Shown here: positions 26,901 through 34,267 of the stretch, piece after piece
How the letters are laid out: each line of letters starts with the position of its first letter
Numbering within the stretch: position 1 is the first letter of the stretch
Source of the DNA: Candidatus Fermentimicrarchaeum limneticum
GTDB lineage: Archaea > Micrarchaeota > Micrarchaeia > Burarchaeales > Fermentimicrarchaeaceae
DNA length: 64,000 nt
Assembly: GCA_013426015.1 (NCBI GenBank)
Contig: CP058998.1
Span: 1-64,000, forward strand
Reading direction: 5' to 3'
The notes under the pieces: generated by a model
What the model saw: only the letters and a program-made list of their open reading frames with translations
What the model was told of the DNA's origin: nothing
Database searches by the model: none
Position numbers and translations under genes: made by a program

Positions 26901-27055
26901 CAGAGCTGCTGTCAATCCTTAAGAAGAACGAGCAGGCTCTTGCAAAAGAGGTCAAGGCCAAGAGCCTTATCCTCTCTGAGAAGCAGAAGCTGAAGGGAAA
27001 AGCCAAGGAGTGGGAGATAGAGGACAGCGAAGTCAAAATAGTTATAGTGAAATAA
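23972..27055 (+). CDS. ileS: Isoleucyl-tRNA synthetase
   Basis: A 1027-residue class I synthetase that charges tRNA-Ile. The nucleotide-binding HIGH element reads HPGT (48-51) within GPPYATGQIHPGTAWNK; the second ATP motif is KMSKS (584-588). The editing domain lies between them (LVIWTTTPWTL, then the HRYPHCWRCK segment). The tRNA-binding helical domain follows, and the C-terminal beta-rich extension (FEVMVNEISYKVTPDM) matches archaeal and eukaryotic-like enzymes. Length is normal. The gene is followed 10 bases later by hairpin copy 3, which may act as its terminator against the convergent gene at 27104. Confidence 0.97.
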   Translation: MYDAPKLEKKIHSFWEKEKIHKKVKESKKDAEKFYFCDGPPYATGQIHPGTAWNKCVKDAVCRYKRARGFNVRDQAGFDTHGLPIEVKVEQELKLKSKKDIQKIGVAKFIKKCREFATKYIGVMSKQFKGLGCWLDFEDYYVTYKNSYIEAVWSTIKKAQEKQLLERGVYVLPFCPRCETAIANYELEYDERVDPSIYVKFKILGREKEYLVIWTTTPWTLVGNIAVMVHPNYQYVKVKVEDENWIVAKDRLNAVVAVTNKLGLSSVILEEFSGLKLDGLRYVHPLLGKVPKHKEFKDAHRVVMSDKFVTLEDGSGLVHCAPGHGPQDFEVGKQYNLPIFCPVGENGRYTKDAGDYAGMYVKEADKLIIEELDKKGLLIHAGDIRHRYPHCWRCKSSLIFITTDQWFIRITKMKEKMLAELEKVRWQPEFARVWFKDFITYAPDWCISRQRYWGIPLPIWECSKCKKIKVISSRTELEIESGKRLEDLHKPEIDEVFLKCECGGEMRRVPDVLDVWFDSGNAIWAPLTKEELKKWYPCDFIVEGKDQIRGWFYSLLGCGVITHDEIPYRNLLMHGFFVDEKGEKMSKSLGNFVPLEEITEKYGVDTFRLWSMSSTVWEDLKFNWEEIKGANKSLSILWNMYLFTDRFSKLSKFDPKKHVKEYEPEDLWLLSRLNGMIKQTTAQLDNYELHEAVRLYRNFMVEDLSRFYLKLGKKRLADGRNTDAFFKTLHTCMLALTKLLTPITPFIAEEGYQLLFRESEGKESVSMLPWPEHDHTAINPLLEKQMEICREIGGVVAQIRQNANVKLRWPLEEVVVVTDSIEHRNGVERLPYIIEIMSNVKKVRIQEDMPTVLEAKTKLNLMGPAFREYAAAVAEAVKKSDARLVRKELEEKKTFEVMVNEISYKVTPDMVEFSETPPKGYAEAPFSGGRVFLKKDVTPALYEEAIAREVARRIQMMRKELQLVETDLIKVNVIADAELLSILKKNEQALAKEVKAKSLILSEKQKLKGKAKEWEIEDSEVKIVIVK

Positions 27056-27064
27056 TTAACAAGG

Positions 27065-27107
27065 TGAGCGGGAAATCCCACACGCTTTAGCGGTGGGAGC
27101 ATGTCAC
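27065..27107 (+). repeat. IS200/IS605-end-like hairpin, copy 3
   Basis: Begins TGAGCGGGAAATCCCAC, with loop TTTA, then GCGGTGGGAGCATGTCAC. Of the three copies this has the best-paired stem (CCCAC-A-CGC with GCG-GTGGG). It lies between the ileS stop and the stop codon of the opposite-strand zinc protein, which it overlaps by about four bases. Unlike copies 1 and 2 it has no operator palindrome upstream. Confidence 0.5.
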
Positions 27108-27283
27108 GCTGCTTTGAAGACTTTCCTCTTCTTCATGTCAGACCAGCAGTCCTTGCATATCACAATTCTCTTCGTCCTGCTTAACTTCTTCGCAGACTTC
27201 TCGCACTGAACGCACACCTTCTTGTTGCAGTATTCGCACTGCTCAACTGCATGCGTCTCCTTGCTGCACCTTTCGCAGATCAT
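27104..27283 (-). CDS. Small zinc-binding protein with four CxxC knuckles
   Basis: A 59-residue protein starting at ATG 27283, which follows GGTGATGGG; an in-frame ATG at 27298 is upstream of that site. It contains four CxxC pairs (CERC, CEYC, CVQC, CKDC) and a basic C-terminal tail, consistent with a protein binding two zinc ions in a B-box or FYVE-like fold. A role in nucleic-acid binding or protein interaction is possible; no function can be assigned. Confidence 0.75.
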   Translation of the reverse strand: MICERCSKETHAVEQCEYCNKKVCVQCEKSAKKLSRTKRIVICKDCWSDMKKRKVFKAA

Positions 27284-27394
27284 CCCATCACCTTTCAAAA
27301 ATCAACCGATTTAGCGCTCTATTTATTATTGGGTAATTTATATAATACTGTGTGGTTTCATTGCTTTGCGCAAGCATGCTATCTCAAGGGTATG

Positions 27395-27402
27395 TTTTAA
27401 TA
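27395..27402 (+). promoter_or_regulatory. TATA box upstream of the secreted helical protein
   Basis: TTTTAATA lies 32-39 bases before ATG 27434. A second AT-rich element, TTTATATAA at 27337-27345, points the other way and may serve the zinc-protein gene. Confidence 0.4.
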
Positions 27403-27433
27403 CTCTCTAATCTACACTTATACGGGAAATGAG

Positions 27434-29290
27434 ATGAGGAAGTTCACCTTACTGCTCTCGTTAATCTGCTTTGTGCTAGCTGTTAATTCAATCAAAACTA
27501 TTTCCCCGGGAGAATCAACAACAATAAATTTCATAATAAAAAATCCATCGGGAATACACGAGTTCTGCGTCGACAGTGTCCTGATCCAGTTCACGGACTA
27601 CTTGGGTGACATAAAGGTTGTAACCCCCCTGCCCGTCTACCCGAAGGTGTGCATCTGCCCCCAGAACAAGGACAGCAGCTGCCTGAGCTATGCAGCTGCA
27701 GGCAAAGCCTACGGCCAGTCCCAGGGGTATATGTATGCTTCCTCCAACACGTACCAGCTTGCATTCAATATTCAGGTAGATCCGAATCCCGCCTCCTCTC
27801 TGTTCTACCCGGGCGTACTGCATAACTATGAGGTGAGGTATTCGTACAAGTTCGTCAACTGCAAGATAGGTTGTTGGTTTGAGAACCCGCAGCAGGAGTC
27901 GTACTCCGATATGACTTACATATACGGGCTCACCCAGAGCCAGATATCCGCGGCCCAGACAGGCACCCCTATCGAGCAGGTTGCAGCTAACACAATAGCG
28001 GACGCCCAGCAGCAGGTATCGGATGCGTTCAACGCGATGGAGGAGGCGAACAGCACCCTCTCACTTGCTCTCACTGTACACTGTGTGTCAATTATAAACG
28101 CAAACTCTCATCTGTCCGTTGCGCAGACCAACTACTCAAATGCAATGACAGAGCTAATAGCTGCGCAGTCAGCATACAACTCCAAGGAATACGAATCCGC
28201 AAGGTACAATGCAACAATCGCAGAGCAGCTTGCCATAGGTACTAAGAACGAGGCCGACATGGCAACAAACATCATACAGGCAGAGATACAGAGAGTTGAG
28301 ACCCTCTCCGGCAAACTGACGCAGGCAAATCTGTCAACAACCTATTCAAAAGCGCTTGAAACCAAGGCTCAGACTATAGGCGTAAATTCGTATGCGGCAA
28401 GCGCCCTTATCACTCTCTCTTTTGAGTACCTGAACAGGACAGAGACGGCGTGCCAGACAGGGGATTACAACATAGTCACCACTTCCTCTGATGCTGCCAT
28501 AGAAAAGGCGGATTTGGCAAGGAATCTCCTAGAGCTGCTTGTCAGATACAGACTTGCAGAGCTGTTTGCTGACTACTCCATGAACCTCACCAAAATGCAA
28601 TCGCAGCTTGGGAATTTCTCCTCAAACTTCAGCAACTCGACAGCCAATGAACTGATGCTCTACAGCGCCAATATACGGAACGGGACCTTCACGGAGTATC
28701 TGCTGTATATCGATATGGCATCTGCGATTGAGGAGATCCTAAACGACACATCCTCAGCCTTCGCCGAGCTTAACAAAACGATAGACAGACTGCGGGGTCT
28801 CAACTCCCTTGCAAGCAGCTACAAGCAGGAGCTGAATCTTTCTGAGGTTGAGCTGCTGCTCCAGAACTCCACCGTAAAACTTTCAGAGGCAGACTTCAAC
28901 TCCTCTCTGAACCTGACGCAGGAGGCGGGCATCAGGATATCACAGGCTGAGGAGGAGCTCCGCAGCAAGATAGCGAAGATAGAGAATGCGAAACTCATGA
29001 TAGACCTCGCAAACAAGACCATTGCTGAAGTCTCCTCACAGCGCCTTGTAGTAATCGGTCCGGACATGTCCGAATCCGAGGTGGCATTGTTCAGGGCCCG
29101 GGAAGTGCTTTACTCCCAGCCCGAAAGAGCAAACGATTTTGCGAGGCAGGCAAGAGTCCTGGCAATTGAGCAGCAACGCAGGATGGAGTCAACGAAGATG
29201 GGGATTGCCGGTGCAGTTATAATTATAATCGTGCTTGCAATTATAATAAGCAGGATAAATCCTTCCAGAAGGCGTTACAAGAATTATTGA
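27434..29290 (+). CDS. Secreted, membrane-anchored helical protein, function unknown
   Basis: A 618-residue protein. It has an N-terminal signal peptide (RKFTLLLSLICFVLAV), a cysteine-containing beta-rich domain (about 20-165; CVDSVL, KVCICPQNKDSSCL, CKIGCW), then about 400 residues of alanine-, serine- and asparagine-rich helices likely to form coiled coils with many N-glycosylation sequons. A transmembrane segment near 590-608 is followed by a short basic tail. This is an outward-facing anchored protein. It overlaps the region just before aspS. Its layout resembles helical surface proteins of several archaea, but no named family is recognised. Confidence 0.75.
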   Translation: MRKFTLLLSLICFVLAVNSIKTISPGESTTINFIIKNPSGIHEFCVDSVLIQFTDYLGDIKVVTPLPVYPKVCICPQNKDSSCLSYAAAGKAYGQSQGYMYASSNTYQLAFNIQVDPNPASSLFYPGVLHNYEVRYSYKFVNCKIGCWFENPQQESYSDMTYIYGLTQSQISAAQTGTPIEQVAANTIADAQQQVSDAFNAMEEANSTLSLALTVHCVSIINANSHLSVAQTNYSNAMTELIAAQSAYNSKEYESARYNATIAEQLAIGTKNEADMATNIIQAEIQRVETLSGKLTQANLSTTYSKALETKAQTIGVNSYAASALITLSFEYLNRTETACQTGDYNIVTTSSDAAIEKADLARNLLELLVRYRLAELFADYSMNLTKMQSQLGNFSSNFSNSTANELMLYSANIRNGTFTEYLLYIDMASAIEEILNDTSSAFAELNKTIDRLRGLNSLASSYKQELNLSEVELLLQNSTVKLSEADFNSSLNLTQEAGIRISQAEEELRSKIAKIENAKLMIDLANKTIAEVSSQRLVVIGPDMSESEVALFRAREVLYSQPERANDFARQARVLAIEQQRRMESTKMGIAGAVIIIIVLAIIISRINPSRRRYKNY

Positions 29291-29298
29291 GGTGTCAT

Positions 29299-30594
29299 AT
29301 GTTGAGGACGCATTATGCATGCGAAGTGAAGCCCGAGATGAACGGCCAGAAAGTCTCCTTGGCCGGGTGGGTTCATGAAGTCAGGGATATAGGCAAGGTC
29401 AAGTTCATCGTGCTCCGCGACACGACCGGCCTTATCCAGGTGACCGGGAAGCAGGGAGTAACAGACGAAGCGGTCCTGAACAAAATGAGCCTTGTCAAGG
29501 AGAGCGTCATTCAAGTCATTGGCATTGTGAGGCAGGAACAGCAGGCAAGAAGAGGGGTGGAGATAAACCCAACAGAGATTGTCGACCTGAACCCCGTGGA
29601 AGTCAAGATACCGTTTGAGGTGACAGGCAAGGTTCCGGCAGATCTGGACGTGCGCCTCAACCACAGGCAGATAGACTTGAGGAGGATAGAAACAAGCGCA
29701 GTCTTCAAGGTGAAGAGCCAGATGCTGCATTCATTCAGGGAGTTTTTATACCGCAAGGGGTTCACTGAAATAAACCCGCCCTGTATTGTCTCTGCTGCAA
29801 CCGAGGGCGGGACAGAGTTGTTCCCTGTTGAGTACTTTGAAAGGAAGGCCTTTCTTGCCCAGTCGCCGCAGCTGTACAAGCAGCTCGCCGTTATAGGTGG
29901 CATGGACAAGGTATTCATGGAAACGCCTGTTTTCAGGGCGGAGAAGCACAACACCACGACGCATCTGAATGAGCTTATCTCCCTTGACATTGAGATGGGT
30001 TTTGCTGACCATAACGATGCGATGGATGTGCTTGAGGAAGTGATGAAAAGTGTCATCTCAGAGGTGATTGAAAACTGTCCAGATGAACTGAAGCTTCTCG
30101 GGGCCAACCTGCAGGTTCCAAAGAAAATAAACAGGCACACCTACACCAGCGTGGTGGAGCTGCTGAACGAGAAAGGAGGGAGGATGAAATGGGGCGAGGA
30201 CTTCGGCAGGGAGCACGAGCTGAAGGCGGGCGAGCTGCTGGGCGAGGAGCTGTTCTTCATAACTGAATGGCCTACCAAGAGCAGGGCGTTCTACTCCATG
30301 CCGAATGAAAAGAAGCCGGAAGTCTGCAATGCGTTTGATCTGATGTACGGCGGGCTTGAGGTCGCGTCAGGAGCGCAGAGGATACACCTTCCCAAGCTGC
30401 TTGTCGAGCAGCTCAGTTCACGGGGCTTGGATCCCAAGGAGTTCGAGTTCTACGTCAATGCTTTCAGGATGGGCGCACCTCCGCATGCAGGATGGGCAAT
30501 TGGAGCTGAGAGGCTGGCCATGAAGCTTTGCAACAGGAACAACATACGGGAATGCTCCCTTTTCCCGCGGGACAGGAGCAGGATAACCCCATAG
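29299..30594 (+). CDS. aspS: Aspartyl-tRNA synthetase, archaeal type
   Basis: A 431-residue class IIb synthetase. An N-terminal OB-fold anticodon domain (VSLAGWVHEVRDIGKVKF) is followed by class II motif 2 (FRAEKHNTTTHLNE, from 212) and motif 3 (GWAIGAERLAMKL, near 400). Start ATG 29299 follows GAGGTG; TTG 29287 lies upstream of that site and overlaps the previous gene. Residue 26 is histidine (WVHEV). In the studied archaeal enzymes tryptophan at this place goes with strict tRNA-Asp recognition and histidine with dual tRNA-Asp/tRNA-Asn charging, so it may be non-discriminating. Confidence 0.96.
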   Translation: MLRTHYACEVKPEMNGQKVSLAGWVHEVRDIGKVKFIVLRDTTGLIQVTGKQGVTDEAVLNKMSLVKESVIQVIGIVRQEQQARRGVEINPTEIVDLNPVEVKIPFEVTGKVPADLDVRLNHRQIDLRRIETSAVFKVKSQMLHSFREFLYRKGFTEINPPCIVSAATEGGTELFPVEYFERKAFLAQSPQLYKQLAVIGGMDKVFMETPVFRAEKHNTTTHLNELISLDIEMGFADHNDAMDVLEEVMKSVISEVIENCPDELKLLGANLQVPKKINRHTYTSVVELLNEKGGRMKWGEDFGREHELKAGELLGEELFFITEWPTKSRAFYSMPNEKKPEVCNAFDLMYGGLEVASGAQRIHLPKLLVEQLSSRGLDPKEFEFYVNAFRMGAPPHAGWAIGAERLAMKLCNRNNIRECSLFPRDRSRITP

Positions 30595-30607
30595 GTATTT
30601 AAGAAAT

Positions 30608-31372
30608 ATGAACCAAATCCAATATGGTGGTAAGTTGGTTGAGACAGAGGTTTTAGATTACAGCATTGAGGCGTTCAAGAAGAACGCGAAGCTAGTGCTG
30701 TTCTTCTCAGTGCCCTTCCTGCTCGCCTTTGCCATACCGCTACTGTCGCCAATGCCCACATATGTTTCAATAGGCGCCACATTCCTCAGGACAGGAAGCA
30801 TGTTCGTGGACTTGACATATTTTGACATCGGTTTGATATTTGTTAGCTCGCTGGCCTCGCTGTTCCTCATCTCCTTCGCGACAGTCTCAATAAACCTTGT
30901 GATAAAATCGCAGAGGACCCTCACGAACATCAGGACGGAAGTGATTGAGGGTATAGAGAAGTACACGACGACAATCTTCCTGCTCTACACGCTATCCACC
31001 GTCCTGTCCCTGATTGTCCTGCTCGTCTCGTACGAGTATGGCATGGAGGGGCTTACGACACCGCTGTTCTCCTTCTTCGTATCGCTGCTGCTCTTCTACG
31101 TGCCGGCCGCAATTGTGATAGACGAGCTGAGGCCTACAGAGGCGATGAAGATGAGCCTGTACATGATAAAGAACAAGTTCGCACTGTTCATCCTCTGGCT
31201 TGCGGTTGGCTTCGTGATGCTGTCCGTGCTTGACATAATCCTCATCGCGCTGTCGGATGTCATCCCATGGGGCAGATACATCGTGCTTGTGCTGAACTCC
31301 CTGATAGTAATGCCTTTCCTCATAATACTACAGACTCAGATATACCTCACAAAATACACGATACTGAGGTAA
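30608..31372 (+). CDS. Six-TM membrane protein, function unknown
   Basis: A 254-residue protein with an amphipathic N-terminal stretch (about 1-28) and six hydrophobic helices (about 29-48, 73-98, 118-140, 150-172, 196-215 and 228-248). The loop YVPAAIVIDELRPTEAMKMS between helices 4 and 5 resembles a pattern in membrane proteins of the glycerophosphoryl-diester-phosphodiesterase membrane-domain and DUF-type families common in archaea. It lies 13 bases after aspS and four bases before the GT39-like gene, so probably co-transcribed. Confidence 0.7.
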   Translation: MNQIQYGGKLVETEVLDYSIEAFKKNAKLVLFFSVPFLLAFAIPLLSPMPTYVSIGATFLRTGSMFVDLTYFDIGLIFVSSLASLFLISFATVSINLVIKSQRTLTNIRTEVIEGIEKYTTTIFLLYTLSTVLSLIVLLVSYEYGMEGLTTPLFSFFVSLLLFYVPAAIVIDELRPTEAMKMSLYMIKNKFALFILWLAVGFVMLSVLDIILIALSDVIPWGRYIVLVLNSLIVMPFLIILQTQIYLTKYTILR

Positions 31373-31376
31373 TCGT

Positions 31377-32912
31377 TTGGTTCTTTCTAGACGGATCGGA
31401 TCAATTGCAGAGTTCTGCAGGAAAAACCGTAATGTGGTTTTCATCTCAGTGCTTTTCCTTGTTTCGTTCATAATCCGGTTTTGTTACCTGCCGTCATTTC
31501 CCATCTACGGCGACGAGGCGGCGTATGCCGAGATTATAGATGAGTTCATCCGCAGTCCGACAATCATCCCGCACTTCCTGGGCCACAGCATATCGTGGAA
31601 GCCGCCTCTGGGTTTCGTGACCTATTCAGCAGTGATAACCGGCCTGTACGCGATAAACCCGAACATACCAGTGGAAATCGCCTACAGAATCCCGCCGCTT
31701 ATCTTCGGAGTGCTCTCAACCCTTTCCCTGTACTTCCTGGTCAGAAAACTATACGACGAGGAGACAGCATTCCTGTCCTCCCTCATATTCGCCACAACCG
31801 CAATCTCGGTAGTGCTGAGCGAGACAATACTGCTTGACCAGCTCATGCTGTTCCTGCTCATCTGCGGAATCATGCTATTCATTGATGGAAGGAAAGACCC
31901 GAAATATCTTTATTATGCAGGATTAGTCGGAGGACTTCTCTTCCTGACGAAATCCATAATGGCTTTTATGCTGCCAGCCCTCGCAATTGCCTACTACGTC
32001 GGTGACAAGGAAATCCGCAACAACCCTGCTATGAGGAAAGCCTTCCTGGTTTCCCTACTGGCCGTCCCGCTGGCAATGGTGTTTTACGCAATAGTGTTTT
32101 TCGCGCTGTCACCTTCTGGCAGGGGAGGGGACATAACCGTATCGTATGTATACGACTTTCTCAGAGCATATGTTTACAATACCTCCCTCTTCTCGCATAC
32201 TGCCGAATTCATCAAGCTGACTGCGGTCTGGAGCATTCTCTTCTTCTCCGGCTTGCTGACCATGAAGATAAGCAACAGGGAGGACAGGTTCGTCTTCATC
32301 TGGCTCATCCTGATGCTGGTACTGCTGGGGGCGGGCCAGTTCTATCCATGGTACTACCTGCCAATCCTGCCGCCCTTCGCAATGGTATGCGCAAAATCTC
32401 TTATGCAGATAAAAAGGAAGAAGTTCTTTGTCCCGGTCGTAATGATCCTGCTCATATTCTCCCTTCCCTACTTCGCCAACAAGGCATTCATGGACACGTT
32501 CCTCTCCCCCATGCAGGTGAATAGCGAGAGGGCCCAGGTGGGAATGTTCCTCAGAGAGAAGAACGATGTACTCTCCATAACCCAGAGAGGGGTTCCTGAG
32601 ATCGTTTTCTACAAATTCCACGGAGAGAAGCAGCCTGACTACCCTGGGTTTAAGATGGTTGTCTTAAATCCGTTTGAGATATGCAGCTATACCGCGTATG
32701 AATATTTTGCGGACATAGTCTTTGGGGGGACAGTGCAGAACCTTACGAGTTCTGAGGATGTTAAGAGCATTATTGCCAACAACTCTAGAAATGAATACGT
32801 CGTCATGGATGCAGGAGTATACAACGTGTATTCCTCCTCGCCATGGCAGGATTATTCGCTGGTCTTCAACTCATCAGAAGGAAGCTACGTGGTTCTGCAC
32901 AAAGTTACATAA
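31377..32912 (+). CDS. GT39/PMT-like membrane glycosyltransferase
   Basis: A 511-residue GT-C protein. After the first TM helix comes PIYGDEAAYAE (42-52), containing the acidic pair D46/E47 characteristic of the ArnT/PMT superfamily. About ten more TM helices follow, with the loop FYPWYYLPILPP near 325, and an outward soluble tail of about 120 residues ends the protein. Such enzymes use polyprenyl-phosphate sugars on the outer face. The start is TTG 31377 with GAGGT upstream. It may decorate surface proteins such as the neighbouring secreted proteins. It overlaps the convergent gene at 32905 by eight bases. Confidence 0.82.
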   Translation: MVLSRRIGSIAEFCRKNRNVVFISVLFLVSFIIRFCYLPSFPIYGDEAAYAEIIDEFIRSPTIIPHFLGHSISWKPPLGFVTYSAVITGLYAINPNIPVEIAYRIPPLIFGVLSTLSLYFLVRKLYDEETAFLSSLIFATTAISVVLSETILLDQLMLFLLICGIMLFIDGRKDPKYLYYAGLVGGLLFLTKSIMAFMLPALAIAYYVGDKEIRNNPAMRKAFLVSLLAVPLAMVFYAIVFFALSPSGRGGDITVSYVYDFLRAYVYNTSLFSHTAEFIKLTAVWSILFFSGLLTMKISNREDRFVFIWLILMLVLLGAGQFYPWYYLPILPPFAMVCAKSLMQIKRKKFFVPVVMILLIFSLPYFANKAFMDTFLSPMQVNSERAQVGMFLREKNDVLSITQRGVPEIVFYKFHGEKQPDYPGFKMVVLNPFEICSYTAYEYFADIVFGGTVQNLTSSEDVKSIIANNSRNEYVVMDAGVYNVYSSSPWQDYSLVFNSSEGSYVVLHKVT

Positions 32913-33282
32913 CCCCCATTGCGTATGCGGTATACAGCGTAGCAATGATTCCTAGGATGGGGATGAGATAACCCAAAAATATGTCCCTGAAGCTCCTCCT
33001 TGGAAGTCTCCCTCTCCTCAGGCGGTAGAAGTAAAATAGCACTTGGAAAATGAATATTAAAGCTACCATGCCTGCGGCGGCAAGAATGTTACCCAAAACA
33101 AACTCTGGGAATGTGGGAACAGGGTAGAAAATAAAGAGAACTCCGGCAGCCAGGATGTAAAGCAGGAGGGAGATCATAAGAGTTGCTGACAGTGCCCTGA
33201 TCAGATACATTAGGAAAATGACCGCCCTGTTATCCTCTTCCAAGGTTGTATCGACCCTGCCCCTCCCCTCGAAGGTTTTCAC
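32905..33282 (-). CDS. Small three-TM membrane protein, function unknown
   Basis: A 125-residue protein starting at GTG 33282, with hydrophobic helices near 24-52, 61-88 and 102-122. Between the last two is a basic loop (YRLRRGRLPRRSFRD), placing that loop in the cytoplasm. The N-terminal 20 residues are charged. No family is recognised. It is transcribed away from the secretion-like locus; a GATAAATA-type element about 26 bases upstream (near 33303-33310) could be its TATA box. Confidence 0.65.
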   Translation of the reverse strand: MKTFEGRGRVDTTLEEDNRAVIFLMYLIRALSATLMISLLLYILAAGVLFIFYPVPTFPEFVLGNILAAAGMVALIFIFQVLFYFYRLRRGRLPRRSFRDIFLGYLIPILGIIATLYTAYAMGVM

Positions 33283-33363
33283 GTATATATATCTGCAATT
33301 GTCTATTTATCGTTTTCTGAGAAATTACAATTCGCCTTCTGTTCTAGTACACTTATAGAAAGG

Positions 33364-33371
33364 TTTAAATA
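33364..33371 (+). promoter_or_regulatory. TATA box of the pilin gene and secretion-like locus
   Basis: TTTAAATA lies 60-67 bases before ATG 33431, predicting a leader of about 35 bases. The leader ends with the strong ribosome site GGGGTGAT (33417-33424), six bases before the start. A strong promoter plus a strong ribosome site fits a highly made pilin. Confidence 0.5.
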
Positions 33372-33430
33372 TAGCCTCTGGTATAACACCTAACAGGCTC
33401 TAGAATGAGCTGGATATGGGGTGATTGAAA

Positions 33431-33781
33431 ATGAACGCAAGATATAAAGCAACTTTACTGGCTTTGGTCTTGTACATGGGAGTAGCCTCAGCAACAGCAG
33501 TAACCTCAATGGCATCTGCAATAGCGACTGGTCTGTGCTACTTCAGAGTGCTAGTAACTGGAGTACTGCCAACGCTGTCCCTGATACTGTTCTTGTTTGC
33601 AGGGTTGGCATACGCAGCCGGTCAGGCATTCGGTGCTGAGACGAAGGCAAAGGCGCAGGGCTGGGCAATGTCCCTTCTGGTTGGAGGGATAATCGGCATT
33701 GTTCTTGCAGTGCTGGCACCAGTGCTCGTTGAGATCTTCATAAGCATGTCAATGGGCGGAATGGTAACTCCGGCTTGCTAA
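33431..33781 (+). CDS. VirB2/TrbC-like pilin subunit, copy 1
   Basis: A 116-residue protein: signal peptide (about 1-21, ending VASA), a short segment with C35, hydrophobic helix 1 (about 42-64), the loop GAETKAKAQGW (68-78), helix 2 (about 79-106) and a C-terminal cysteine as the final residue. Two hydrophobic helices joined by a short basic loop after a cleavable signal are the hallmark of VirB2/TrbC conjugative pilins, including the CedA1/TedC group of archaeal DNA-import pili. The start ATG 33431 fits the GGGGTGAT site better than TTG 33425. It is followed by a thymine-rich tract. Confidence 0.78.
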   Translation: MNARYKATLLALVLYMGVASATAVTSMASAIATGLCYFRVLVTGVLPTLSLILFLFAGLAYAAGQAFGAETKAKAQGWAMSLLVGGIIGIVLAVLAPVLVEIFISMSMGGMVTPAC

Positions 33782-33793
33782 GCGACCACTCCC

Positions 33794-33811
33794 TTTTTAT
33801 TTTTTATTTTT
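33794..33811 (+). terminator. T-rich terminator after pilin 1
   Basis: An 18-base run made of thymines apart from two adenines starts 13 bases after the pilin 1 stop. Poly-T tracts end archaeal transcription without a hairpin. It would separate the abundant pilin message from the genes downstream. Confidence 0.55.
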
Positions 33812-33833
33812 CATAAGTATAGTGGTGGTCAAT

Positions 33834-34181
33834 ATGGATAGACACTTCAAATATATGGTTCTACTGCTCTGTTTGAGTTACCTCATGCTGCCAGTCTCAG
33901 CTACGGGCAGTATGGCGACGAGGATAAGGGATGCCCTTTGCGGATTCCAGACGCTCGTCTACACAATCCTGCCAACGCTTGCCCTGATAATGTTCCTGTT
34001 TGCAGGGCTGGCATACGCAGCTGGTCAGGTGTTCGGTGCGGAGATGAGAGCAAAGGCGCAGGGCTGGGCAATGTCCCTTCTGGTTGGAGGGATACTCGGC
34101 ATATTCATAGCAGTGCTGGCACCAATCCTAGTGTCGATCTTCGTAAGCATGTCAGGCAGCATGACTTACACTCCGTGCTAG
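33834..34181 (+). CDS. VirB2/TrbC-like pilin subunit, copy 2
   Basis: A 115-residue paralogue of the preceding pilin with the same plan: signal peptide ending VSATG, C36, helix 1 (about 42-64), loop GAEMRAKAQGW (68-78), helix 2 (79-106) and a final cysteine at 115. The two genes share a 45-base identical stretch (33647-33691 and 34050-34094), pointing to recent duplication or gene conversion. ATG 33834 has GGTGG five bases upstream. It could form a mixed pilus with copy 1 or cap or replace it. Another T-rich tract follows. Confidence 0.78.
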   Translation: MDRHFKYMVLLLCLSYLMLPVSATGSMATRIRDALCGFQTLVYTILPTLALIMFLFAGLAYAAGQVFGAEMRAKAQGWAMSLLVGGILGIFIAVLAPILVSIFVSMSGSMTYTPC

Positions 34182-34196
34182 CGGATTTACATTCTG

Positions 34197-34213
34197 TTTT
34201 TTCTTCTTCATTC
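34197..34213 (+). terminator. T-rich terminator after pilin 2
   Basis: A thymine/cytosine-rich tract 16 bases after the pilin 2 stop. It is followed at 34223-34228 by TTTTAA, a possible TATA box 40-45 bases before ATG 34268, so the VirB6-like genes probably have their own promoter. Confidence 0.5.
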
Positions 34214-34267
34214 TACAGTTAGTTTTAAGAACTACCCAACCGCAAAAATACCTATCGGTGGTTTTGG

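Noticed and set aside
33431-34181. Type IV pilin or archaellin (class III signal peptide)
   Set aside because: The signal regions lack the charged-residue-plus-glycine cleavage site before a single long helix; there are two helices with a basic loop, as in VirB2/TrbC.
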